Source: an uncultured Lysobacteraceae bacterium
Lineage (GTDB): Bacteria > Pseudomonadota > Gammaproteobacteria > Xanthomonadales > Xanthomonadaceae
DNA length: 64,000 nucleotides
NCBI GenBank assembly: GCA_902825775.1
Contig: CADECF010000014.1
Coordinates: 62,001 to 126,000 of the forward strand
Direction: 5' to 3'
This document shows positions 45,741 through 53,981 of this stretch, in pieces. The notes beneath the pieces were generated by a model. The model saw nothing but the letters and a program-made list of their open reading frames with translations, had not been told where the DNA came from and did no database searches. Within the stretch, counting starts at the first letter, position 1. Each line of letters starts with the position of its first letter. Position numbers and translations under genes: made by a program.

Positions 45741-47813
45741 TCAGGCGTTGATCTGGCCGGCTTGCATGATGCGCAGGTCGGGGGCGAGTTCCTGGTAGGA
45801 CAGCACCGGCAGATCGAAGAAGTCGATTTCCATCAGCTTGCGCAGATGTCTGCGCACATCGAGTGAACATAACAAGACAGGACGCACCGCCTCGGGCTGG
45901 CGCGACAGCTGCGAACGCACTTCGCCGCCGAGCCGCGCGGCCAGTTCCGGCGAGATCGCCAGCTGGCTGGCGCCGCCGGCCACGCGCACCGATTGGCGCA
46001 GGCGATCCTCCAATTCAGGATGGATCATCAGCACATGCAGCGTGCGCTCGTCGTCGGCGTACCGGTCGGCGATCTCGCGCTTGAGCGCGACGCGCACGTA
46101 TTCGGTCAGCAGCACCACATCCTTTTCGCGGCCGCCGACGTCGGTGATCGCTTCGAAGGCATCGCGCAGATTGCGCACCGGCACGCCCTCCTCGGCGAGC
46201 CGGCGCAGCACGTCGGCCACGCGCTGCGGGGCGACCACGCGCAGCATTTCCTTGACCAGGTCCGGGTAGTCTCGCTGCATGCGGGTGAACAGATGCGAGG
46301 TTTCCTGGATGCCGATGAAGCTGCCCAGGCGGCGTTGCAGCGCGCTGCGGCAGTGTTCGGCCAGGGTGTCGAGCGCACCGCGCGTGTCGGCGGTGGGCTC
46401 TTTGACCCATTCGCCCGACAGTGGCGGGAAAAAGCCGGCCGCCTTGGGCGCGTTGCCGTCGCCGACCCGCGCCAGGCGGAAATAGGCATCGTCGCGCACG
46501 CGTCCGAACGCGATCCGCGCGCCGAACGCGCTCAAGCGGTATTCGCCGCGTTCGCGCAGTTTGGGTTCGATGCGCAGCGTAGGTACCGGCACGGGCACGC
46601 CGTATTCCTCGCGCAGCCGCTGCACGATCTCGCCGATGCGTTCGCGCAGCGGCAAATCGCCGACCATCGCCGCCAGCGACGGCGAGATGTCCAATTGCAG
46701 TGGGGCCGGCGGCGCCAAATCGTCTACCTCGACCGTTTTCTCGCCGGTGGGCCGTTCGCCCGCGGGCACGCGGAACGCGCGGCGCAACATCACCGAGCCG
46801 TGGCGATAACGCCAGGCCGACAGTCCGACCAGGGCCAGGCCGAGCAGGCCGAACACCATCTTCGGAAAACCGGGCACGAACACCATCGCCAGCGCCAACA
46901 TGCCGGTGATCAGCATCACCCGCGGCTCGCCGGAGATTTGCCGAGAGATCGCTTCGCCCAGATGGCGGTCGTCCTCTTCGCCGGCCGTCCGCGTCACTAC
47001 CAGGCCTGCGGAGATCGCGGCCAGGATCGCCGGGATCTGCGAGACCAGGCCGTCGCCGATGGTCAGGATGCTGTAGGTATGGGTCGCATCGGCCAGCGAC
47101 ATATCGCGCTGCAAGACGCCGATCGCCAAACCGCCGAGCAGGTTGATGATGATGATGACGATGCCCGCGATCGCATCGCCCTTCACGAACTTCATCGCGC
47201 CGTCCAGGCTGCCGTGCAGCTGGCTTTCCACTTCCAGCAGGCGGCGTTTGCGGCGGGCTTCGTCCTTGTCGATCAGGCCCGAACGCAGGTCCGAATCGAT
47301 CGACAGCTGCTTGCCGGGCATCGCATCCAAAGTAAAGCGCGCGGCCACTTCGGCCACGCGCTCGGCGCCCTTGGCGACCACGATGAACTGGACCACGGTG
47401 ATGATCAGGAACACCACCAGGCCGACGACGAGATTGCCGCCCGCGACCAGGTTGCCGAAGGTGTCGATGATGTGGCCGGCTTCGGCCTCGAGCAGGATCG
47501 AGCGCGTGATCGCGATCGACAGCGACAGCCGGAACAGCGTGGTCAGCAGCAGCACGCTGGGGAAACTGGAGAACGCCACCGGCGTGGGGATGTAGATGGC
47601 CAGCAGCAGCAGGCCGAAGCCGATCGCGATGTTGAATGCGACGAGCGTGTCGATCACCGCCATCGGCAGCGGCAGGATCATCAGCGTGATGATCGTGACC
47701 GCCGCGAAAGCGAGCACCACGTCGCTGTATCCGCCACGGCGCCGCGGGGCGCCTGCGGGCGCCGCAGTCACCGCGCCGAACAGGTCGCGCAGGGGCTTGA
47801 GTCTTACTTCCAT
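45741..47813 (-). CDS. sctV: T3SS export-gate protein SctV
   Basis: 690 residues, the family length. The first ~310 residues contain the membrane helices (VLAFAAVTIITLMILPLPMA and the next ones) and the FHIPEP signatures RFTLDAMPGKQLSIDSDLRS and GAMKFVKGDAIAGIVI; the C-terminal cytoplasmic domain (about 360-690) forms the nonameric ring that receives substrates. First gene of the tightly packed operon that runs to sctP. The ATG at 47813 has only a weak upstream purine run. A 380-bp AT-richer region precedes it. Confidence 0.97.
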   Translation of the reverse strand: MEVRLKPLRDLFGAVTAAPAGAPRRRGGYSDVVLAFAAVTIITLMILPLPMAVIDTLVAFNIAIGFGLLLLAIYIPTPVAFSSFPSVLLLTTLFRLSLSIAITRSILLEAEAGHIIDTFGNLVAGGNLVVGLVVFLIITVVQFIVVAKGAERVAEVAARFTLDAMPGKQLSIDSDLRSGLIDKDEARRKRRLLEVESQLHGSLDGAMKFVKGDAIAGIVIIIINLLGGLAIGVLQRDMSLADATHTYSILTIGDGLVSQIPAILAAISAGLVVTRTAGEEDDRHLGEAISRQISGEPRVMLITGMLALAMVFVPGFPKMVFGLLGLALVGLSAWRYRHGSVMLRRAFRVPAGERPTGEKTVEVDDLAPPAPLQLDISPSLAAMVGDLPLRERIGEIVQRLREEYGVPVPVPTLRIEPKLRERGEYRLSAFGARIAFGRVRDDAYFRLARVGDGNAPKAAGFFPPLSGEWVKEPTADTRGALDTLAEHCRSALQRRLGSFIGIQETSHLFTRMQRDYPDLVKEMLRVVAPQRVADVLRRLAEEGVPVRNLRDAFEAITDVGGREKDVVLLTEYVRVALKREIADRYADDERTLHVLMIHPELEDRLRQSVRVAGGASQLAISPELAARLGGEVRSQLSRQPEAVRPVLLCSLDVRRHLRKLMEIDFFDLPVLSYQELAPDLRIMQAGQINA

Positions 47814-48193
47814 GTCTGACTATCCGCCGGGGGACGGGCGACGCAGTATGCCTTGCGAACCGCAGAACGCAACCCGCAGCGTGCGCTCAGCGGCGCGCTG
47901 CGATGGTTGTTGCAGATGGCGGATCCCCCGGATGCGCTGCTGCGCACCGATTCGGAGAACTGTCGCATGGCGCTGACCTCATCCGTTTCGGAGGCCACCA
48001 TAGCATGCGTTTCGCTGCGGTTTTGCGTATGACGTGCGTTACATTCGCGGCCGTCGATGCGCAACGTTCATCTTTGTATTTGTTTCATATGAAAGCGTTT
48101 CGTTCGAATCCGTTATCGATCAATGGTCCCGCTGTAAACGTTGTGTAATGTCCATGCGATCGGGGCCAATTCTTCACGCGCGCATGACGGGCG
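47814..48193 (-). promoter_or_regulatory. AT-richer intergenic region upstream of sctV
   Basis: 380 bp without a recognisable gene. The part near 48050-48150 is clearly richer in A/T than its surroundings and contains the perfect palindrome TTTCATATGAAA (48083-48094). No CTAGGG box is present. It probably carries the promoter for the sctV operon. Confidence 0.5.
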
Positions 48194-48622
48194 TTACTGA
48201 AATAAACGTTCGCTTGAAGCGGACGGCGCGGCGGATGGGTTCTTCACATCTTCCGCTTGCGGTGCGATATCGTCTGGCTGCAGTTGTGTGATCAGGCTCA
48301 AGGATTGGGCGCTGACGCCGACCGCGAACACGCGACCCGCGCGCGTGCGGACCAGTACGATACGTTCACGCGGACCCACCGGCAGCACCTGCACGATCGA
48401 CAGTGATGCATCGCGGCCGGTGATCCCGTAACGTCGCCGGGCGAGATGCAGGACTACGAACAGGGCCGCGATCACCGCCGCAAGCGGCAGCACGATGGCC
48501 AGCAGTTCGCCGACGAAGGAAGGCTTGGCCTGCGCCGCGGCAGGCGCCGCGCCAGCAAGCCCCGACCACGCGAGGCAGGCGATGGCGGGGAGGATTCTGC
48601 GGAAGATGAGGGAAGAGGTCAT
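48194..48622 (-). CDS. FliO-like protein in the T3SS island
   Basis: 142 residues. A signal-peptide-like N-terminus (LPAIACLAWSGLAGAAPA) is followed by a membrane helix (about 38-60, ELLAIVLPLAAVIAALFVVLHLA) and a cytoplasmic FliO-type domain: LSIVQVLPVGPRERIVLVR, VFAVGVSAQSLSLI. FliO helps assemble FliP (SctR homologue) pores in flagella, and non-flagellar T3SS normally lack it. Here it is upstream of sctV on the same strand and divergent from the kinase-sctQRST operon. The assignment of the domain is good; the role as an SctR assembly factor is inferred. Confidence 0.8.
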   Translation of the reverse strand: MTSSLIFRRILPAIACLAWSGLAGAAPAAAQAKPSFVGELLAIVLPLAAVIAALFVVLHLARRRYGITGRDASLSIVQVLPVGPRERIVLVRTRAGRVFAVGVSAQSLSLITQLQPDDIAPQAEDVKNPSAAPSASSERLFQ

Positions 48623-48768
48623 GGCAGACGGATACGACAGGAAGGGATGCAGGATGCAGGCAGGCCGCGAACGTCACGGCGCCGACATGGCGCCCGGCTA
48701 CCGTAGCAGGGTGTCGATAAAGGGCAACTTCGCGCGACCGGAGCGGCCGCGCATGCGCGGTATCGGCC

Positions 48769-49914
48769 ATGGGTGAACTGCGGCCAGGCGCTGCGGTCGC
48801 GGACAAACCCGCCCCAGCGGCCGCAACGCGCGCATCCAAGCGCAAGACGCCCGCGCGGGCCGGCGGCGATGCTGCGCCGCCTTTCGTCGCATGGCTGGAC
48901 GCGGTGCCCTTCGCCTGCGCCGCCTACGCGCACGATGACGGCGCGCTGGTTGCGGCCAACCGCCGCTTCATGGACGAATTCGGCGAATTGCCCGAACACA
49001 CGCAGCGCGAACGGCTGCTGCGCGGCCTGCACGGCGACGGCAGCGCCGATCCGCAGCCGATCGAAGTGCACGCCCCGCACAATGGCCGTTGGTACGCGCT
49101 GCATTGGGGCGCGCTGCCGTCGGACGACGGCGCGCTGGCTCTGCTGACCGCGGTCGACATCAGCGAGCGCATCGAAACCCTCGACTCTCACAAGACGCAG
49201 CAGGAGAAGTTGCTTTTCACCTCGCGCCTGATGTCGGTCGGCGAGATGGCCGCGACGCTGGCGCACGAATTGAACCAGCCGCTGGCCGCGATCGTGAATT
49301 ATCTCAACGGCAGTCTGCGCCTGGTCGACCAGGCGGGCGGTCCGGTGCAGGTCGAGCGCGCGCTGCACGCCGCGCGCGCGCAGGCCGAACATGCCAGTGC
49401 GGTGATCTCTCGGGTGCGCGAGTTCGTGCGCGCGCGCGAACCCCGGCGCGACGCGCACGAGCTGGCCACGATCGCCGGCACCGTGCTGGAACTGCTGCGG
49501 CTGGAAGCCGAGCGCCTGCAACTGCGCATCGACCTGGCGCTGGCGCCGGCCTTGCCGGCGGTCTACGCCGACCGGGTGATGGTCGAGCAGGTGCTGCTCA
49601 ACCTGGTCAAGAACGCGATCGAAGCCATGCGCGAAGTGCCTGCGGCGCAGCGCGAACTGCGCGTCGAAGGCCGCGTCAATCTGGACGGCGAAATCGAAGT
49701 GCGCGTCTGCGACCGCGGCCACGGCCTCAGCGCGCAGGACCAGGACCAGCTGTTTTCGCCGTTCTTCACCACCAAGACCGACGGCCTGGGCATCGGCCTG
49801 GCCATCTGCCGCTCGATCATCGAATACCACGAGGGCCGTTTGTTCTTCGAGCCGCGCGACGGCGGCGGCAGCGTATTCGGTTTCACCTTGCCGCGCGCCG
49901 ATGGCCGCGCCTGA
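48769..49914 (+). CDS. Soluble PAS sensor histidine kinase of the T3SS locus
   Basis: 381 residues with no membrane helix. A Lys/Ala-rich N-terminus, a PAS-like domain (about 40-135; FACAAYAHDDGALVAANRRF), then HisKA with H166 in TLAHELNQPLAAIVNYLNG, and HATPase motifs NLVKNAIEAM, CDRGHGLS and GLGIGLAICRSI. The kinase core is of the FixL/DctB (HPK4) type. It lies 22 bp before a FixJ/NarL-type regulator and upstream of sctQRST on the same strand, so it is probably transcribed with them. The input signal is unknown; no heme-binding His was recognised. Confidence 0.9.
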   Translation: MGELRPGAAVADKPAPAAATRASKRKTPARAGGDAAPPFVAWLDAVPFACAAYAHDDGALVAANRRFMDEFGELPEHTQRERLLRGLHGDGSADPQPIEVHAPHNGRWYALHWGALPSDDGALALLTAVDISERIETLDSHKTQQEKLLFTSRLMSVGEMAATLAHELNQPLAAIVNYLNGSLRLVDQAGGPVQVERALHAARAQAEHASAVISRVREFVRAREPRRDAHELATIAGTVLELLRLEAERLQLRIDLALAPALPAVYADRVMVEQVLLNLVKNAIEAMREVPAAQRELRVEGRVNLDGEIEVRVCDRGHGLSAQDQDQLFSPFFTTKTDGLGIGLAICRSIIEYHEGRLFFEPRDGGGSVFGFTLPRADGRA

Positions 49915-49936
49915 GCCGCGACGGAGGGCATGACCG

Positions 49937-50539
49937 ATGCAGGAAGCGCGCGTGTACCTGGTCGACGACAACGACGGCTTCCGCGATTCGACCGCGTGGC
50001 TGCTGCAGACCGCCGGCTTCGAGACGCTGGCCTACGCCTCGGGCGCGGAATTCATCGCCGCCTACACCGGCGAACGCCACGGCGAGACCGCCGAATGCCT
50101 GATTTCCGATATCCGCATGCCGCAAATGAGCGGGCTGCAGCTGCAGGACGAACTGCAGCGCCGCGGCTGCGCCCTGCCGCTGGTGTTCGTGACCGCGCAC
50201 GGCGACGTGCCGCTGGCGGTGGAAGCGATGCGCAAAGGCGCTTCGAATTTCATCGAGAAGCCTTTCGGCGACGACACCCTGATCGAAGCGATCCGCACCG
50301 CGATCGCCAGCGCGCGCAACGGCGCCGGCGGCGGCGCGCAGGGCGAACGCCTGGCGCTGCTCAGTCCGCGCGAACGGCAGGTGCTCGACCTGGTGGTGGC
50401 CAGCAAACCTAACAAAATCATCGCCGACATTCTCGGCATCAGCATCAAAACCGTGGAACTGCATCGCTCGAACATGATGAACAAACTCGGTGTACGCTCG
50501 CTGCCCGAACTGATGAAGGTGGCCCTGGGTCATGGTTGA
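49937..50539 (+). CDS. FixJ/NarL-type response regulator of the T3SS locus
   Basis: 200 residues. Receiver domain with phospho-acceptor D58 (CLISDIRMPQMSG) and a conserved Lys in FIEKPFGDD, then a LuxR-type HTH (LSPRERQVLDLVV; ISIKTVELHRSNMMNKLGV). The last bases overlap the ATG of sctQ (50532), so the regulator and the export apparatus genes are translationally coupled. It is the best candidate for the protein that binds the CTAGGG boxes and activates the accessory units; no binding evidence exists in the sequence itself. Confidence 0.92.
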   Translation: MQEARVYLVDDNDGFRDSTAWLLQTAGFETLAYASGAEFIAAYTGERHGETAECLISDIRMPQMSGLQLQDELQRRGCALPLVFVTAHGDVPLAVEAMRKGASNFIEKPFGDDTLIEAIRTAIASARNGAGGGAQGERLALLSPRERQVLDLVVASKPNKIIADILGISIKTVELHRSNMMNKLGVRSLPELMKVALGHG

Positions 50540-51647
50540 AGCCGCCAGCAAGAAACCGCGCGAAGCCGCGGGCAAAGCCAAAGCCGCACGCGTCGAAGTA
50601 CCGACCGGCGGATTGCGCGGACGCATCCCCTCGTTGCTGCCGGCGCAAGCCGAAACGCTGCGATATTTCTTCGCCGCGCCCGAACGCTGGGCGCTGCGCG
50701 ACGGCGGCGTACTGCGTTTCGGATACGGCGATGCCGCCATCGCCGGCGAAACTTTCGAGCTCGAATCCGACGGCGTGAGGCTGGGGCTTCGGCTCGACGC
50801 CGCCGATGCGGCGCATGGCGACGACGGTTTGCAATGGAGCGACTACCAGGGCCGTTCGCGCCTGCTGGCGTGGACGCTGGCGCACGAAGCGCAGCTGATC
50901 CGCCTCAGCGATGCGCTGGGCGTGCCGCTGCTGCCGGTGGAAGGCGGCGACGCGCCCGATCCGCAAGCGTCGGCGCGCGATCCCGACCTGTGGCTTTCGT
51001 TCTCGATCGAGGACGCAGGCCGCGACGCCACCCGCGGCCTGCTGCGCCTGCCCTGCTCGTGGATCGACCGGCTGCTGGATCGCGCCGATCAGGTCTACGC
51101 CGACGACCCGCTGCCCGAACTCGCGCAGTGGCAGCAATTGCCCGTACCGATTTCGATCCGCCTCGCAGGCCCGAAATTGCGCAGCGCCGATTGGCGCGCG
51201 TTACGCCCGGGCGACGTGATCGTCGTCGGCACGCGCGGCCGCGTACCGTCGCCGCAGGCTTACGCATCCGATCGCCGCTGGCCGCTGGCCGGCGGCGCCG
51301 AGGGTTGGCGCATCGATGGGCCGCCCCAACCCGTTTCCGTACCGCAGGAGAGTTCCGCGATGAACGACAACGAAGTCAATGCCGAAATGGCCGATGCCGG
51401 ATCCGGCGCCGAAGCCGTCGCGCAACCGAGCGCGCACAACCTGCCGGTGAACGTGGAGTTCGATCTGGGCCGCGTGCAGTTGAGCGTGGGCGAGCTGGCG
51501 AATCTGCAGCCGGGCTACGTGTTCGCGCTGCCGGCGCATCTGGAAGGCGCCAACGTCACCATCCGCACCAACGGCCGCATCGCCGGCCGCGGCGAAATGG
51601 TCGCCGTCGGCGACACGCTCGGCGTGCGCCTGCTGTCCTGGAGCTGA
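50532..51647 (+). CDS. sctQ: T3SS sorting-platform protein SctQ
   Basis: 371 residues. The C-terminal SPOA domain (about 305-370; NLPVNVEFDLGRVQLSVGEL, then NVTIRTNGRIAGRGEMVAVG) matches SctQ/FliN. The N-terminal part (about 20-280) is the poorly conserved first half, with a second SPOA-like region near 215-260 (ISIRLAGPKLRSADWRALRP). Possible internal start ATG at 51360 (MNDNEVNAEM), preceded by CAGGAGAGTTCCGCG, could yield the separate C-terminal SctQ-C product known in other T3SS. SctQ links SctL/SctN to the injectisome base. The start overlaps the regulator gene by 8 bp. Confidence 0.9.
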   Translation: MVEAASKKPREAAGKAKAARVEVPTGGLRGRIPSLLPAQAETLRYFFAAPERWALRDGGVLRFGYGDAAIAGETFELESDGVRLGLRLDAADAAHGDDGLQWSDYQGRSRLLAWTLAHEAQLIRLSDALGVPLLPVEGGDAPDPQASARDPDLWLSFSIEDAGRDATRGLLRLPCSWIDRLLDRADQVYADDPLPELAQWQQLPVPISIRLAGPKLRSADWRALRPGDVIVVGTRGRVPSPQAYASDRRWPLAGGAEGWRIDGPPQPVSVPQESSAMNDNEVNAEMADAGSGAEAVAQPSAHNLPVNVEFDLGRVQLSVGELANLQPGYVFALPAHLEGANVTIRTNGRIAGRGEMVAVGDTLGVRLLSWS

Positions 51648-51650
51648 GGC

Positions 51651-52649
51651 ATGGATTTCAGCACCTTTTCTCCGGCGCTGGTCCTCGTCACCGTCGTCAG
51701 CCTGGCGCTGGCGCCGTTCGTGGCGGTGATGGTGACCTCGTTCACCAAGATAGTGGTGGTGCTCAGCCTGCTGCGCAATGCGCTGGGCCTGCAGCAGGTG
51801 CCGCCGAACGTGGTGATCAACGGCCTGGCGATCGTGTTGTCGATTTACGTGATGTATCCGGTGCTGCTGGACACGCACGCCGCGATCAACGCGCGCATGG
51901 AAGGCAAGCCGATGCCGGCCTCGATCCAGGCGCAGATCGATGCGCGCCTGCAGGCGCGGGCGAAGGCGGCCGGCACGGCGACAGCCGCATCGGCCGCGAC
52001 CACCACGCCGCCGCCGGCAACGCCCGCGGAAGCGAACCAGACCGCGATCGGCGCGCAGCCGGTCAATGCGCCGACCAGCCCGGCCGCGGCCGACGCGTTG
52101 CAGGCCGAAGCCGATGCGCGCATCGCGCAGCCTGGCGCGCCGCGCGATCCGTTGTCGGCGGAAGACGCCGCCGCGCCCGCGCCGGTCGAAGCCGCGCCGC
52201 GCGAAACCACCGCGTCGTCGCCCGCGCCGCCGCCGCTGCCCAAGGGCGGCAAGATGGACACCGAACGCCTGCTGGCCCTGGTCGAAGCCGGCAAGGAACC
52301 GCTGCGTACGTTCCTGATCGAGCACTCCAGCAATGCCGAGCGCAGCTTCTTCCTGAAGAGCGCGCAACGTTTGCTGCCGCCGGCGCGGCGCGGCGATTTG
52401 AGCGTGGACGATTTCATCGTGGTGGTGCCGGCATTTACCGTCAGCGAATTGACCGCGGCGTTCCAGATCGGCTTCCTGATCTTCCTGCCGTTCCTGATCA
52501 TCGATCTGGTGGTGGCCAACATCTTGTTGGCGCTGGGCATGATGATGATGTCGCCGACCACGGTGTCGCTGCCGTTCAAGCTGCTGTTGTTCGTGCTGAT
52601 CGACGGCTGGGCCAAGCTGGTGCATGGCTTGGTGCTGACTTACGGCTGA
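51651..52649 (+). CDS. sctR: T3SS export-gate protein SctR with a ~100-residue Ala/Pro-rich insertion
   Basis: 332 residues versus ~215-220 typical for SctR. The N-terminal signature (FVAVMVTSFTKIVVVLSLLR, ALGLQQVPPNVVINGLAIVL) and the C-terminal part (FQIGFLIFLPFLIIDLVVAN and MGMMMMSPTTVSLPFKLLLF-like) are standard. Between about residues 101 and 200 lies a low-complexity Ala/Thr/Pro-rich stretch (for example AASAATTTPPPATPAEANQT), in the periplasmic loop after the second helix. The frame is open throughout, so this is an in-frame expansion. Only 3 bp separate it from sctQ. The SctS gene follows after a repeat insertion. Confidence 0.95.
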   Translation: MDFSTFSPALVLVTVVSLALAPFVAVMVTSFTKIVVVLSLLRNALGLQQVPPNVVINGLAIVLSIYVMYPVLLDTHAAINARMEGKPMPASIQAQIDARLQARAKAAGTATAASAATTTPPPATPAEANQTAIGAQPVNAPTSPAAADALQAEADARIAQPGAPRDPLSAEDAAAPAPVEAAPRETTASSPAPPPLPKGGKMDTERLLALVEAGKEPLRTFLIEHSSNAERSFFLKSAQRLLPPARRGDLSVDDFIVVVPAFTVSELTAAFQIGFLIFLPFLIIDLVVANILLALGMMMMSPTTVSLPFKLLLFVLIDGWAKLVHGLVLTYG

Positions 52650-52660
52650 TTTTGACGTTC

Positions 52661-52770
52661 TTCCCCCTTTGAAAAAGGGGGATCGAGGGGGATTTGCTTT
52701 TGCTTTTAAAGGACAACAACAAGAGCAAGAGCAAATCCCCCGTGGCCCCCTTTTTCAAAGGGGGCAACAG
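52661..52770. repeat. CCCCC/GGGGG inverted repeat pair between sctR and sctS
   Basis: CCCCCTTTGAAAAAGGGGG with GATTTGCTTTTGCTTTTAAA (52663-52706) and the inverse GAGCAAATCCCCC...CCCCCTTTTTCAAAGGGGG (52727-52768) enclose a ~20-bp A-rich spacer. Same family as the repeats around the DUF559 gene at 3.8 kb, but without a gene inside. It interrupts the otherwise tight sctQRST operon. Confidence 0.85.
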
Positions 52771-52791
52771 CAACAACAAAGGCATCGCGCG

Positions 52792-53061
52792 ATGAACGAA
52801 GTACTCGAACTCACCAAACAGGCCTTGTGGCTGACCCTGATCCTGTCCGGCCCGCCGATCGCCGCAGCCTCGATCGTCGGCCTGGCGGTCGCGTTCCTGC
52901 AGGCGGCGACGCAGTTGCAGGAGCAGACCTTCGCCTATACGGTGAAGTTCGTGGTGATCGTGATCACGCTGTTCGTCACCGCCTCGCTCATCGGCGGCAC
53001 GCTCTACACCTACGCCGACCGCATCTTCGTCGACTTCCCGGGGCTGGTGCACCGCGGATGA
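52792..53061 (+). CDS. sctS: T3SS export-gate protein SctS
   Basis: 89 residues, two membrane helices (LTLILSGPPIAAASIVGLAVAF and VKFVVIVITLFVTASLIGG-like) around the conserved QAATQLQEQTFAY loop. It packs with SctR and SctT to form the export channel. The ATG at 52792 comes directly after the repeat pair, with only a weak ACAAAGG upstream; the TGA overlaps the ATG of sctT by 4 bp. Confidence 0.96.
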   Translation: MNEVLELTKQALWLTLILSGPPIAAASIVGLAVAFLQAATQLQEQTFAYTVKFVVIVITLFVTASLIGGTLYTYADRIFVDFPGLVHRG

Positions 53062-53846
53062 ACGCATTCGATCCGGTCGGCAACGCGATGCTCGCGCTGG
53101 GGCTGACCCTGCCGCGCATCATCGGCGCGTTCGTCATGCTGCCGCTGCTGACTTCGGAAAACATGCCGGCAATGGTGCGCAACAGTTTTCTGGTCAGCCT
53201 GGCGATCGTGGCGCTGCCGGTGGCGATGGCCGGCGCGCCGATCGAGATGATGGGCACGTTCCAGTGGGGCCCGATGGTGCTGAAGGAGTTGTTCCTGGGC
53301 ATCTGCATCGGACTGTGCTTCGGTATCATCTTCTGGGCGCTGGGCGCGGCCGGCAGCGTGATCGACACGCAGGTCGGGCTGGGCATGGCGCAGGTGTTCG
53401 ATCCGGTGCAAGGCCACCAGACCTCGTTGCACGGGCAGTTCCTGTCGCAGCTGGCGGCATGGCTGTTCATGGCCAGCGGCGCTTTCCTGGTGTTCCTGGA
53501 TCTGCTGTTGTCGAGCTACACGCTGTGGCCGGTGACCTCGTATTTCCCGAACATGCACATCGGCGGCATGCATCTTTTCATCGGCCAGTTCAGCTTCCTG
53601 ATGACCGCGTTGCTGGTGCTGGCCGCGCCGGCGATGGTGGTGCTGCTGCTGGTCGATCTCGCGTTCGGCCTGGTCAACCGTTACGCGCCGCAGCTGAACG
53701 TGTTCGCGTTGACGTTGCCGATCAAGGCATGGCTCGCCACCGCCATGATCCTGCTGATGCTGGGCGTGTACGTGGAGCTCGTGCTGAAGCGCCTGGCCGA
53801 CAACAGCGGTCTGCTGGATGCGCTGCGCCGCGCCTTCGGCGGGTAG
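53058..53846 (+). CDS. sctT: T3SS export-gate protein SctT
   Basis: 262 residues, SctT/FliR family with multiple membrane helices. Conserved segments: LPRIIGAFVMLPLLTSENMP, ELFLGICIGLCFGIIFWALG, GSVIDTQVGLGMAQVFDPVQGHQTS-like, and LLVDLAFGLVNRYAPQLNVF. It completes the SctR-S-T export gate. Translation is coupled with sctS (ATGA overlap at 53058-53061). It is convergent with sctU, with repeats between the stops. Confidence 0.95.
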   Translation: MNAFDPVGNAMLALGLTLPRIIGAFVMLPLLTSENMPAMVRNSFLVSLAIVALPVAMAGAPIEMMGTFQWGPMVLKELFLGICIGLCFGIIFWALGAAGSVIDTQVGLGMAQVFDPVQGHQTSLHGQFLSQLAAWLFMASGAFLVFLDLLLSSYTLWPVTSYFPNMHIGGMHLFIGQFSFLMTALLVLAAPAMVVLLLVDLAFGLVNRYAPQLNVFALTLPIKAWLATAMILLMLGVYVELVLKRLADNSGLLDALRRAFGG

Positions 53847-53847
53847 C

Positions 53848-53976
53848 GGCTTTTGTGGGAGCGGCTTTTGTGGGAGCGGCTTCAGCCGCGAGCTCTTGAT
53901 CTGGATTCGGATGCTTGAAAAGCTCGCGGCTGAAGCCGCTCCCACAAAAGCCGCTCCCACAAAAGCCGCACCTACG
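53848..53976. repeat. Palindromic repeat cluster between sctT and sctU
   Basis: Tandem GTGGGAGCGGCTTTT arms, a GTGGGAGCGGCTTCAGCCGC arm, a short spacer, and the inverse arms. It separates the convergent sctT and sctU stops and may end both transcripts. Confidence 0.85.
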
Positions 53977-53981
53977 AAAAG

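Noticed and set aside
45993-47819. 608-residue plus-strand frame antisense to sctV
   Set aside because: Shadow of sctV; Gln/His/Asp-rich translation without motifs.
38652-48622. A flagellar gene cluster, suggested by the FliO-like gene and FliJ/FliH-like proteins
   Set aside because: SctJ lipoprotein, FHA-type SctD, SctI and the SctK gene are specific for injectisomes; no flagellin, hook, rod or FliF/FliG genes are present.
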